A stretch of DNA of 31,726 nt from a virus: the IMG/VR virus record IMGVR_UViG_3300031920_000626, positions 1-31,726 of that record. The stretch is one strand, 5' to 3'. Shown here in pieces: positions 1 through 9,600 of this stretch. Positions within the stretch are counted from its first letter, which is position 1. The number at the start of each line of letters is the position of its first letter. The notes under the pieces are model-generated. The model saw nothing but the letters and a program-made list of their open reading frames with translations, was not told the origin of the DNA and did no database searches. Position numbers and translations under genes: made by a program.

Positions 1-1328
1 CCATAGACCAACACATTACGAGGACTTTCTCCTATGTTTCTGCCCGGTACAGTGTACTTTTTCTCATGCACTGTAAGATCTCTTCTTTCTAAGGAATAGA
101 AAGACACGTAAGGATCATTTGGAGAGATAGTTACCTTGATGAACTCAGAATTTTGGTCCTGCACCGCAGTAACTATTGGAATTTTGAGGTTATTTGACCT
201 GCTTTGTGGAGTGATTTTTTGGACACTAGACACATAATCCACCTCTTTTGGCTCAGATAGTGTTCCATGTATATTCTCAAGAAAAACCCGATAAGTATAC
301 GATTCTCCGTATTTTACGGTAGAGTCAGCCAAGCTAATTGTATCGCTTATGTTCTCCGCAGCGGCGACAAGCTTATAATAAATTTCATTTTGAGCTTTTC
401 TATAGAATATAATCTTCCCTATATCATCTCTTTTATCTGCACACGCTCTTATCTTTATTGTTGTCTCGTTTGATTGCTGCGCCGTAAGAGAAGTCGGAGG
501 GCGGATAGAAGACAAATCCTCTATTCTTGCAGAAACAAGATTCGATCTTGGACTCTCCCTCGAATCTTCAGAAATAGCTGACACGCAATAATCATAAGAC
601 TCTCCATACCCAACAGCCCTGTCCTTGAAGGTTAGCTCAACGAAACCCCTTTCCCTGACAGATATAAATTTTTTCTGTTCCTTCACTAAAAATTGAGAAT
701 AATCAATATATCCCACTTTAGTAAACTTCTTATCCTCAAGATACGAAGAAAGCCGACCCCTAAGAATCAAAGAGGTAGCTGGCTGTAGGCTTGAATTAAT
801 CCTCGGATTGGACTGAGGAGCGCCAAAAGAAGATTCAAACCTTCTCCTCTCCGCTCTCTCTTCCTGGGAAAGATTTACATTCATGGAAATGGCAGGAATA
901 AGCTCCCTCTTTATGTGATAAACGGCCTTTTTCTCTGCAGAAAATTTGCCTCTAGCAGGGATACCTCTGGATATCTTCTCGAACGCAGAACGGGAAAACA
1001 TTTTACTTTCTATTTCTTCTCTTGTCGTCTTACGTCGGTAAACATTGAACCCAATCACTCCCCCGGCATCAACGTCGTGTCTTGTCACTCTCCAGTTCAG
1101 TTCAAGGTAAGGATTTTCTAACCCATCACGAAGCAGCTCAATGAATCTCAGATTGGGAGTGGTTATTTCTAATTTGGCACCAACACGAGGGTCTTTCCCG
1201 AGAGAAAATACGGTAGAACGAACCCCTACTTCTCCTTCCTTTGGCTCTGGTTCTTCGTTCCTTTCTTCTAGTTGTCTCTCTAGTTCATCAATGTCGATAG
1301 AGACAGATACTTCTTTTGTTTTGATCAT
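1..1328 (-). CDS. FN3-like repeat virion protein, 3' end cut by window edge
   Basis: The minus strand is open from an ATG at 1326-1328 to base 1 with no stop, giving about 442 codons of an unfinished protein. Two stretches with the pattern YGESYDY.V.A and YGESYTYRV have the look of the F/G strands of fibronectin type III domains. Each is preceded by a ligand-like linker such as RPPTSLTAQ. FN3-like domains are common in tail and baseplate proteins, where they are thought to bind surfaces or act as spacers. The ATG overlaps the stop of the upstream 291-aa gene as ATGA, so translation is probably coupled. The N-terminal 40 residues are acidic and probably flexible. I infer a structural role from position; the exact virion part is unknown. 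Confidence 0.75.
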   Translation of the reverse strand, partial: MIKTKEVSVSIDIDELERQLEERNEEPEPKEGEVGVRSTVFSLGKDPRVGAKLEITTPNLRFIELLRDGLENPYLELNWRVTRHDVDAGGVIGFNVYRRKTTREEIESKMFSRSAFEKISRGIPARGKFSAEKKAVYHIKRELIPAISMNVNLSQEERAERRRFESSFGAPQSNPRINSSLQPATSLILRGRLSSYLEDKKFTKVGYIDYSQFLVKEQKKFISVRERGFVELTFKDRAVGYGESYDYCVSAISEDSRESPRSNLVSARIEDLSSIRPPTSLTAQQSNETTIKIRACADKRDDIGKIIFYRKAQNEIYYKLVAAAENISDTISLADSTVKYGESYTYRVFLENIHGTLSEPKEVDYVSSVQKITPQSRSNNLKIPIVTAVQDQNSEFIKVTISPNDPYVSFYSLERRDLTVHEKKYTVPGRNIGESPRNVLVY

Positions 1329-2200
1329 TCTTCTCTGTCAACCTTGAGGTCCAAAAACGATTCGAATCCCTCTTCCAGAACATCATCGTTTAGCTTATTT
1401 TCAACATTTTCTTGAATAATTTTTATTAGCTGCCCGTCAGACCCGCTTGAGTAAATTTGAACCAAATATCCCGACCTAGAAGGAACTTCTCCTTCGCTAG
1501 TCTTTAATTTGAAACTCATATTGGCGTCATCGATACCCTGAATAACCTCAATTTCTTGCCTTGAGCTTATCACTCTTTCGGTGACAACAGCGAGAGAAGC
1601 CTTTTCGATAGAAAGTACTGCCCCTGTCGAAGTATTTAGCACTCTGCTCTTGTTGAGAGAAACCATATTCATAGCTACCGGCAATCCGACAACGCTCTTT
1701 CCTTCTTCTGCTCTCTTTTTGGTCTGACTAAAAACTTGCTGACCAACGTAGTTTTGGAGACGCTTTTGGATTGTATTTTTTTCTATAGCAAGCCTCATGA
1801 TAAGGCCTTTCGGTTTTACTATCTTGTTTACCTTGCGATTCGTATATTCGTAAAGCTGCTCAATAATGAAGCTTCTCGTGAGGCTGATTGTTGAGCTTTC
1901 GCTAGGGCCGAGATCAACTACAAATTCCGGAAGAACTTTGCTTCTCGAAGGAACTGTATACAAAAAACTGCTTAGGTCGTCATCCTTTTTCTGCGACACT
2001 TCAGGAGCCAATCCCCTAAAAATATAATCGTCTAGAGAAACAGAACTTGCCGAAGCTTCCGTAAATGACCCGCTGTAGTCGATTCCTTCATCTGAAAAGG
2101 CATAATACGAAAAATCGAGCTGTCCCTTGGAGAGTCTTTCCTTGCCCTTGTCTGTAAGAATTATATCAAGAATTCTCTCTTTTTTGTCTAATAGTCCCAT
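1325..2200 (-). CDS. Conserved-looking virion-associated protein of unknown function (291 aa)
   Basis: This gene encodes 291 residues. The opening is distinctive: LLDKKERILDIILTDKGKE, then LSKGQLDFSYYAFSDEGIDY. I associate this type of start with tail-region proteins of environmental phages that have no assigned function. A middle segment (about residues 105-150) is basic and helical, and the last 30 residues are very acidic. No signal peptide, membrane segment or enzyme motif is visible. The ATG lies 11 bases after the stop of the S74 tail-fibre gene, and its stop overlaps the start of the FN3-like gene. The position argues for a tail or fibre-assembly role, but I cannot assign one. Confidence that it is a real gene is high. 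Confidence 0.8.
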   Translation of the reverse strand: MGLLDKKERILDIILTDKGKERLSKGQLDFSYYAFSDEGIDYSGSFTEASASSVSLDDYIFRGLAPEVSQKKDDDLSSFLYTVPSRSKVLPEFVVDLGPSESSTISLTRSFIIEQLYEYTNRKVNKIVKPKGLIMRLAIEKNTIQKRLQNYVGQQVFSQTKKRAEEGKSVVGLPVAMNMVSLNKSRVLNTSTGAVLSIEKASLAVVTERVISSRQEIEVIQGIDDANMSFKLKTSEGEVPSRSGYLVQIYSSGSDGQLIKIIQENVENKLNDDVLEEGFESFLDLKVDREE

Positions 2201-2211
2201 AATACTAAATA

Positions 2212-3492
2212 TCAGCTCTTATCCTTTTCGAGTAAATCTATTTTGTCGGAAAGTTGTTGGACGGCTTTGACGAGGTATTTGATCAAGCACGAATCACCAA
2301 CCCCTAAGTAACCATTCGGCAGCATCCCAACCATCTCGGGAACTATTGGCTGGACTTCCTGTGCGACGTAATCGATATCTGGATCGTGGTGTTTTGTTTT
2401 TGGGTCTCTGTTTTTCCATTTAAATTTTCTTAGTTTAATTCCTTTGATTACAGCTAGTCCGTCAACTGTTGAATCCTGAATATCATATTTTAATTTTTCA
2501 TCTGAAGTCGCAGATAATTGCGAGTAGGGAGAAGTTGATTGGAATCTTAAATACGATCTTTCTGTTCCGTTCCCATCTTTTAGTACATTCCAATAAATAT
2601 CTCCGGTCGTTGCCGGGCTGTCTAATCCGGCTAAAATCTGCAGTCCCCACCGATTTGCACCGTTTCCGTCGTTATGAAATTTGCCGGCAGAATTTGCTGA
2701 AGCGTCCGCGTAGACATCAAGAGTGGCTGTTGGGCTGGTCGTTCCTATTCCGACATTCCTGTCGTTTGTAATACGCATTACTTCCGGAGTGGCTGCACCT
2801 ACGTCATTAGTACTATTCCCAACATGGAATGCCATGTACTGCGTGGCCCAAGCTCCACCATCAAACCCCGCAGAAATATCAGCAGCTCGTCGTGGACCAT
2901 TATCTGCGGTACCTTCGAATGTTGGATAAAACGAAAGGCCAACCACCTCACCCTGAGCATCGCCTTCAGCAGATAGTGATAGATTTGTTGAGTGAGAGTC
3001 ACCAAAATTCTTATATGATTTTAACCTAGCGGCAGATACACTGCCACCTAATCCTAACTTATTATTTACCTCATTATAAACACTAGTGCCAAATAAAATA
3101 CTCCCCTTTGTTGCATGCGCTGTTGACTGAAGCGTTAAATCATCTCCCGACGCGAGACCCCCAATGATTGTTTGCCCACCAGACCTTCCCGCTAAAAGAG
3201 CATAATTAGTGTGGTCGTCATCAGTGAGTCCGTCCAGCAAATCATGGTCCTTTATAGTGAAATTACCAATTGAAGCCGTTATCGCTCCCTCTAAATTGAT
3301 ATTTCCGGTAACCCTTAAATCTCCATTCACATCCAGGTCATATTCCGGAGACGTTGTATTTATCCCAATTTTCCCATCTTTCGCATATAGATTATTAGCG
3401 ACCTGAGGGAGTATTCGGACCTGTCCCTTGGAGATGTTGTCAACAATATTGCTTACCGTATTTGTGTTTCTGAATCTAGTTTTCATCTGCAT
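2212..3492 (-). CDS. Tail fibre/spike with C-terminal S74 intramolecular chaperone
   Basis: This is a 426-residue receptor-contact fibre or tailspike candidate. Two copies of a beta-rich fibre motif occur, at residues 42-56 (IGINTTSPEYDLDVNG) and 248-262 (IGTTSPTATLDVYAD). The C-terminal ~97 residues match the peptidase S74 / intramolecular chaperone pattern: SDEKLK at 330-335, then YVAQEVQPIVPEMV, and a terminal coiled coil (KAVQQLSDKIDLLEK). In this family the domain trimerises the fibre and then cleaves itself just before the Ser of the SD motif using a Ser-Lys dyad; Ser330 and Lys335 fit that spacing. The gene overlaps the lipoprotein gene by 17 bases. A second ATG at 3484-3486 is an alternative start; neither has a good Shine-Dalgarno site. 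Confidence 0.88.
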   Translation of the reverse strand: MQMKTRFRNTNTVSNIVDNISKGQVRILPQVANNLYAKDGKIGINTTSPEYDLDVNGDLRVTGNINLEGAITASIGNFTIKDHDLLDGLTDDDHTNYALLAGRSGGQTIIGGLASGDDLTLQSTAHATKGSILFGTSVYNEVNNKLGLGGSVSAARLKSYKNFGDSHSTNLSLSAEGDAQGEVVGLSFYPTFEGTADNGPRRAADISAGFDGGAWATQYMAFHVGNSTNDVGAATPEVMRITNDRNVGIGTTSPTATLDVYADASANSAGKFHNDGNGANRWGLQILAGLDSPATTGDIYWNVLKDGNGTERSYLRFQSTSPYSQLSATSDEKLKYDIQDSTVDGLAVIKGIKLRKFKWKNRDPKTKHHDPDIDYVAQEVQPIVPEMVGMLPNGYLGVGDSCLIKYLVKAVQQLSDKIDLLEKDKS

Positions 3493-4081
3493 TATTTAGG
3501 GTAACAAACCCATTATTCCCTGGACACATTTCTAAATAAATTCTCTGAAGTGCTTTCATTTCTATGGAATTATTATTTTCTTTCACGGAGTATTCGTCAT
3601 GAGCAAACCAGCCAACCGGATGAGCTTCTGATGACCCTCCGTCTTCGGAAGGAGCCCCGTCGATAGAAATATTAATGACATGAATAATTTCATGAGATAA
3701 CGCTGATATAGTTAAACACTCGTCGTGAATAATAAAGACCTCAAAACTATCTCTAATTAATTCTCCGACGCGATAATTGACAAAAGCGTATTTGTCGTGA
3801 TTATCTAGCATTTCTTCTTCACTCAAGAAAGAAATGCTAGTGTTTGAATACTGAGATTGAGCTTTTTCAGGGGTACAATCTTTATATTTTTCCTGACACT
3901 CCTGTTCGGTCACCTTCAAAATATATTCAACCTGACTCAAATCAACATCAAATCCTCCGGAAAAAATGCAAATTCCGCCTTTAGTAGAGAGGTCGCTGCC
4001 TTCACACACATCCTTCCCGCAAGAGAGAACCATTCCGAGAACCAATAATAAGCTCAACAAAATTTTAAGTCTCTTCTTCAC
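3476..4081 (-). CDS. Secreted lipoprotein with HExxH zinc-protease-like motif
   Basis: This 201-residue protein starts with a typical lipoprotein signal: basic MKKRLK, a Leu-rich core, and a lipobox ending VLS-C with Cys21 as the likely lipidated residue. Residues 130-134 are HEIIH in a helical context (ALSHEIIHVI), the zinc-binding motif of many metallopeptidases. Glu152, His154 and His161 follow within 30 residues and could supply the third ligand. Six further cysteines suggest disulfides outside the cytoplasm. The start is GTG at 4079-4081, chosen because it alone gives a complete signal peptide. It overlaps the propeller gene upstream and the fibre gene downstream by 17 bases each. Phage lipoproteins are often superinfection-exclusion factors, but a protease-like one among fibre genes is unusual. 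Family unknown; catalytic activity is inferred. Confidence 0.8.
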   Translation of the reverse strand: MKKRLKILLSLLLVLGMVLSCGKDVCEGSDLSTKGGICIFSGGFDVDLSQVEYILKVTEQECQEKYKDCTPEKAQSQYSNTSISFLSEEEMLDNHDKYAFVNYRVGELIRDSFEVFIIHDECLTISALSHEIIHVINISIDGAPSEDGGSSEAHPVGWFAHDEYSVKENNNSIEMKALQRIYLEMCPGNNGFVTLNNADEN

Positions 4082-5855
4082 TTTTGATCAGCCTTCCCCA
4101 CACAATAAAGTTTTTGTTTAATTCCTCTGTCTGTCCAGTTGTGTGTTTTGCTGCTATTCTTAATTCTCTCACATTTATTAGGGGGATGTCAATAGGATAA
4201 CCTATTTCTTTTATATCAAGGTCGGCGTAATCTATCTCTTTTTTGTATCGCAAATCCGTCAAATTGGCATAAGTTACACTCCCGGTGACCTCATACTCAA
4301 TAGTCTGTTCCGTAGTAAACCCAACACTCTTAAGCGGCCTTCTCTCTACCGTTATTTCGACACTGTCTAGAGACCCGCTAACTTGTTTTCTTAAGTAGCA
4401 ATACAAAGACAAGTGATCGTGTTCTGTCACATCTACAAAATCACCAAAAACAAAAGAATCAGATAACTTCCCAGACCTCTGACCCGCTGACGAGTCGCCA
4501 AAACCTCCCACCTGAACAATTTGGTCTGCCTGTTTGGGCCACATAATTTTCACAATAGATCCAAAATGATTAATTTGAATTATATTATCTTCTGTGTTCC
4601 CGACAGTTCCCACGTCTTGAGTTCCTAAAACCATATTCTTCATCTGAAAAAGACCAGACGAATGAGGGAACTCAGAAATATTATTTAATTTAAATCCCTC
4701 ATTCGTTGACCCCGAAAACTCACTGAGAACATAGCCGAAAGACGGAGACAACATAGACGGACCAAGAGAACACGAATTTGCTGTAAGTCTTCCTTTTCTA
4801 ATGGTAGCCTTATTTCCATTCGCCTGACCGGCTAAAAAAATATCATCATCATAAACAACAATACCCCTACCCAGCCCATCTCCAGGATCAACCGACCCCG
4901 ACTGCCAATCAATAGACTCCCAAATCTCGGCACCTATTCTCTTTTTAGGTACCGCCTCTTTAGAAAAAACAAAAACATCATCTTTTGAATCAGAAGCAAA
5001 AACACCCCCACTAAATGACCCCGTACAGTCAGTAGACCAAGATGCACTAGACAGACGACGAACACAGGGATAACCAACATTGGTACTACTATAAGAAGTA
5101 AGAATATAGTCCGATTTATCGGTCGGGAAAAATATATCTCCGACATAAATCGCCTCAACATCAGGAGCAGAATAAGAATCTTCTTCATTCCAAGACGAAC
5201 CATCAAATCTAAACACCTTACAAACATCTCCGTGTGTCGCATTGTAAATATAATGATTCGCCGATGTCCAAATATTGTCAGAACTATCAACCACAAGAGA
5301 AAATCCCTGATAACTCGAAGGCAGAGCAGCTTCTCCAGTCCATGTCAGTCCATCGTCATCAGAAGAATAAAATTTAGAGCTGCTGCCGTTTGACACCGGA
5401 TTTACGATACAATAAAGTTTTCCATCAGAGTCGGCAACTACGTCACTAGTCTTGTCTCCAACGGCCCATCCAGGTGCAGGAGAAAAATTGTACAAATTTG
5501 ACCACGTTTCACCCCTGTCGGAAGACCTAAATATAAATGAACGGCTTATCGTTCGAGGTTTCTCGTAACCTACGACATAAATTCTGTCAAAACTATCAAC
5601 CCTTATTTTTTCACTATTACCGACAGAAAAAGAACTTGTTACGAGTACATTATCCCAAGTTGAACCCCTATCTATAGATTTACGAACCATGACCCTATGA
5701 GAACCTATTGCGTCCCTTTGTGTTCCACAAGCATAAAGAGTTCCACTAGAATCAGTGGCCACAGAAGTATAATTAGCCTCGGCAGATCCACTAACAGTTG
5801 GTTGATATTCGTCCACATTCCTCCACCCATAATAACTCGTATCTCTAATTCCCAT
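4065..5855 (-). CDS. Asp-box (BNR) beta-propeller tail protein
   Basis: This is a 596-residue protein with at least three Asp-box motifs (S-x-D-x-G-x-T-W), at residues 60-67, 111-118 and 165-172. Further degenerate blades follow (repeats of VDSSDNIW, SDSKDDVFVF). Asp boxes mark beta-propellers such as sialidases, but also many non-enzymatic propellers. The C-terminal ~200 residues are a separate beta-rich module. No signal peptide is seen, as expected for a virion part. The ATG shares one base with the upstream stop (TAATG). Its place between an unknown virion gene and the fibre and lipoprotein genes suggests a receptor-binding or glycan-recognising tail component. I cannot see a full sialidase active site, so a catalytic role is not claimed. 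Confidence 0.8.
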   Translation of the reverse strand: MGIRDTSYYGWRNVDEYQPTVSGSAEANYTSVATDSSGTLYACGTQRDAIGSHRVMVRKSIDRGSTWDNVLVTSSFSVGNSEKIRVDSFDRIYVVGYEKPRTISRSFIFRSSDRGETWSNLYNFSPAPGWAVGDKTSDVVADSDGKLYCIVNPVSNGSSSKFYSSDDDGLTWTGEAALPSSYQGFSLVVDSSDNIWTSANHYIYNATHGDVCKVFRFDGSSWNEEDSYSAPDVEAIYVGDIFFPTDKSDYILTSYSSTNVGYPCVRRLSSASWSTDCTGSFSGGVFASDSKDDVFVFSKEAVPKKRIGAEIWESIDWQSGSVDPGDGLGRGIVVYDDDIFLAGQANGNKATIRKGRLTANSCSLGPSMLSPSFGYVLSEFSGSTNEGFKLNNISEFPHSSGLFQMKNMVLGTQDVGTVGNTEDNIIQINHFGSIVKIMWPKQADQIVQVGGFGDSSAGQRSGKLSDSFVFGDFVDVTEHDHLSLYCYLRKQVSGSLDSVEITVERRPLKSVGFTTEQTIEYEVTGSVTYANLTDLRYKKEIDYADLDIKEIGYPIDIPLINVRELRIAAKHTTGQTEELNKNFIVWGRLIKSEEET

Positions 5856-6607
5856 TACTCAACCTTCTTCATTGCATCTGTGTTCAGATAATTGAATTCT
5901 ATATGCTGATTGTCAACAGTTCTGTAATATTCCACACCCTCATTATTCAGGGGCTCCACGAAATCTAACCTAAATTTACGGAAAGACGATGACACAGGCA
6001 CTCCTGAATTATCAGTGCCAACCATCGTTATGTAAACACCCTTCGTATCGTCGGGAGCCAATAAATTCATTGGAAACTCTGTAGCATCTGACCCTGACAC
6101 GAAGGAAAATACCTTCTCAAACCTGACCCACCCGTCGCTTAACGAAACCCCTGAACCGGCCCCAAGGAAATCCAAGGCCGTTTCCCAGATATACCCGTCG
6201 CGATATTCAAGAACCATCTCTCCCCTTATTGCTGCTGGAGTAGTAGACGCAAGCGAACTGGAGATCTCCACTGAGAGCCTTGCCGTCATTTTTGTTGTCG
6301 CTGTCGAACTTCCATTTGCCAGATAGAAATCAAAGAACGAATCATTTCTCTCTAGGTTAACATTCGTTTGATCCCAGAGAGTTCCACTAAATTCATAAGA
6401 ATTTCCGTTCGCATTAATGACAGTTATCAGGCCATCATCACTGAAGGCATAATCATCTGAATCGTAAGTCCCGCCTGTTCCACTCATGAATCTGACAGAA
6501 TAACCCGTATGCTTTGTGTGCCCGCCGAAATAATGGTCATTATCGACAGAAGAATCAACTGGCTTGATCCGGAAGGCGTTCCCTAATTTCTCATTAATAA
6601 AAACCAT
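5855..6607 (-). CDS. Putative tail/baseplate protein, unknown function (250 aa)
   Basis: The product is about 250 residues, beta-rich, with many Ser, Gly and Asp residues and no recognisable enzyme motif or signal. Residues 46-62 include FMSGTGGTYDSDDYAFSD, in the style of the neighbouring virion proteins. The ATG at 6605-6607 overlaps the upstream stop as TGATG. A GTG one codon further upstream is possible but less likely. The stop shares a base with the start of the propeller gene. Flanked on both sides by structural genes in a tightly coupled operon, it is most likely a virion protein, perhaps an adaptor between the LamG-like protein and the propeller. The function is not recognised. Confidence 0.75.
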   Translation of the reverse strand: MVFINEKLGNAFRIKPVDSSVDNDHYFGGHTKHTGYSVRFMSGTGGTYDSDDYAFSDDGLITVINANGNSYEFSGTLWDQTNVNLERNDSFFDFYLANGSSTATTKMTARLSVEISSSLASTTPAAIRGEMVLEYRDGYIWETALDFLGAGSGVSLSDGWVRFEKVFSFVSGSDATEFPMNLLAPDDTKGVYITMVGTDNSGVPVSSSFRKFRLDFVEPLNNEGVEYYRTVDNQHIEFNYLNTDAMKKVE

Positions 6608-9600
6608 CACTCATTGTCCCTGTCTTTTCTCATTAGCAACAGTTTTGCAAATTCATTTTTATTGTTCACGCTCACTCCCGATTCATTCACTTCGTCTTTT
6701 TGATCTCCGCTGACCTTTATAGCGAAAACAGTCTGTGAATTAGATTTTTCAAGCCCATCAGCAAAATGCGTCTTCATTTGCGGAGAGATTGTGCCATCAG
6801 GTTCAAGAACCCCACTCAGCTCAGTTGTAAACACATACTGACTGTGTCCCTCTAAATTGGCAGAAGCACTAATAACTGTCTCTGGGATTGTCGGAGGAGT
6901 TCTGAACACAGGATACTTATAGCCATACTTAGGTCTCTCAAGGAAATGACTCTCTACTACGTGTTCTCCGCCGATAAATCTAACCCTAGCTGGAAGAAGC
7001 TGCATTATTGAATCACTCAGTCTCCGGTCAAACCAGCGAAACAGCTTGAAGAAATTGGTGAAATTGATGCTGTCCCCAAGTCTTTCGAAATATTTCCTTC
7101 TCAGGTTTTCTAGGTCAGAATAATCTTCTCTATATTTGTTCACGGGGCTTCCGATCACATTGTTCGCAATATCCATTGTAGAGAATATCTTGGATATATC
7201 CTCATTCAAGGCATCAACAAGATTGAATTCAAGAGCAACTTCATTTGTGTCGTGAGCAAGCTCGCTCACCTTAAGCTCTGATTTGTTTCTTATTCTTATT
7301 TTATTTTCCGTCCACTTCAAATCAATGGAGGGACTGAGATAGTTGTAATCCAAATAGAATTTCTGGTAAGGATTCTCAGACGCAGGAAATCTAGCACCAG
7401 TTGTTGCTGTCAGGTTCCTGCGAGACAGCTCCAAGATAGGATCAACAACGTCCAGCGAAGCTGTAATGTTCTCATTTAAAGGAAAGTGGGCAAGCAAGGG
7501 ATGAGGACTTTCGTTGGGGTCTCTAATTCCCACACTCTCAAAGTGCATGGCGTGATCGTCCAGCTCAGAAGCAGACAATATCCTGTCCCACACCCTGTAT
7601 TCTCCGTAAAATCCCTGAGTCTCTGTCTCCCAAACTGAACCGCTGGCTGCTCCCATTATGAAGCTATAGCTGCCAGTAGCGCCGCCGATGGACCCATTAT
7701 ACGAAGAGCTAAGAGTTAACCTATCACCTTCTCCCTCTAGCGACCGGATATTGATATTTGTAGTAGCCGGTGCAGCTCCATCAGGACGAGTAACGGAAAC
7801 ATGTAAAATATCTCCCTTAAACAACTCAACACTATCTGTTTCAAAATAAGCGCCAGCACTATTACTAGAAGACATGAACAATTTTCCGTAGCTAGAACTC
7901 AAGCTCTCTCTTGCCCAAAACAAACCTATCTCATCATTATCTGAGCCGGTGTGCGCAGTCCAGATACTACCAGTCAATAAAGACCCGCTGTAACTTGAAC
8001 TCACGGACACAAATTGGCACGTTGATTCTACCGTAAAGCCCTTATTTGTGTAATCCCAGAAATGATCTGTCTTTACATATGAAGAACTAAGAGTGCCATA
8101 GCTGCCAGTGCCGATACCCAGTAAAGAAACTACTTTTTGTTTATGTATCCGCGTATCTTCAATAGACCCGCCAGGTAAATAGCCATACTCTTTTATGGAA
8201 ATATTTTCTCTGTTAATCCCCATCACGTTAAAAAACGCATCCAAATTGTGTCTCTTCCCTTTTGTTTTCAAAAGATAGGGAAGATTATTCAATGTCCTTC
8301 TCCAGAACTGATTTCTTATCTCATTCAGGGGAACATCTAAAGACCCAGAAGAGGCAACATTCTCACCATAGAAAAAAGCTGAAACATCTGCGTCGCCATA
8401 ATGCTCTGTCGCTTTCCACCCAAAATATCTCTGCAGATAAGGTAAAAACAAATCTGGGGTCTCGTCATATCCGTCATAGTTGGTAATTCTTAAGTTGCCG
8501 AACTGATCAATGTACAGTTTCAATTCATCAAAGAATCTGGCGAGGGAAAGGGAAAACGCAGACATTATCCCCTCTGCGTCATCATCTTCCCTAATGATTG
8601 CTTCCGGTATTAAATTGAATATATTGTTATTATTTTCGTTATCGTAAAAAGAGGCAGAGGTCACCATGCTGCCCGTGAAGGAAATAACTTCGGGGTGGAA
8701 ATTGTACAAAATCGGATCGCCTTCGTGAGTCAACATAACAGCGCCGGAAACCCGAGAATCAGAAGCATATCCCTCATAAGCTCCATGAATTCCACTCTTC
8801 GAGTAGTCAACAATTATCTTGTCATACGAATCTTGAGTAGTCACCCCTTCGTTGAACTTGTAATACAACCTTAGATGGCTTTCTGACTCTTCGAACGTCC
8901 CCGTGTTGTACGGAAGGGCGCTAATGGGCCTGTTGTAATTTTTTTGCAACCACGCGACACTACCAGTGTGACAAACTCTAACCTCATCAACAGACCCAGA
9001 ATACAGAACGGAGCTAGCTATGCTACTGCTCGCTATTAAAAACTTATCTGTCTTAAATTCAATCGGACCAATATTGAGTGTAGACTCGTCAGCTATCACT
9101 CCGTTTATGAGTATCGAAGCTGAATTCTGAGTCCTGTCATAAATCAAGGCAACATGATTAAACGAACCAACATAATCAGTATAGTCAGCCGACAAAGACA
9201 CGTCACCAGCCGAACCAGAATAAATCTCTCCAACCAACTTGTATCCACTTGAATCAACAAACCCAAGACTATAACCAAAATAATTACTTGCAGTCCCGCT
9301 CATGAATTCTACCACGGAATTCTGGTCGGAAGTAATTCCTCCAGGGTCTACCCAACAAGAAACCATTATTGACGAAGAGCCAATGTACAAGTTACTGTCC
9401 GGATCTGAAGCACTGACATACTGGTCATCGCCATTAAAATCAGCATATCCAACATACCGAGGCCAGCTGTTAAACACGTACTCTTCGTATCCTGACCCGG
9501 TTAAATGAAAAGATTCTTTTTCTTCTGTCGTGCCGTTGAAGGGAAACTTGTTCAGTACCCTGTCCTGCGCAATAGCAAACTTTGAAATAGCAGAATCAAA

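Noticed and set aside
4934-5296. A 120-residue minus-strand frame within the propeller gene
   Set aside because: It is out of frame with a clear Asp-box protein and has a Leu/Ile/Val-rich shadow composition.
4065-5855. Calling the Asp-box protein a sialidase
   Set aside because: Asp boxes alone only show a propeller; the arginine triad and catalytic Asp/Tyr-Glu set could not be assigned.
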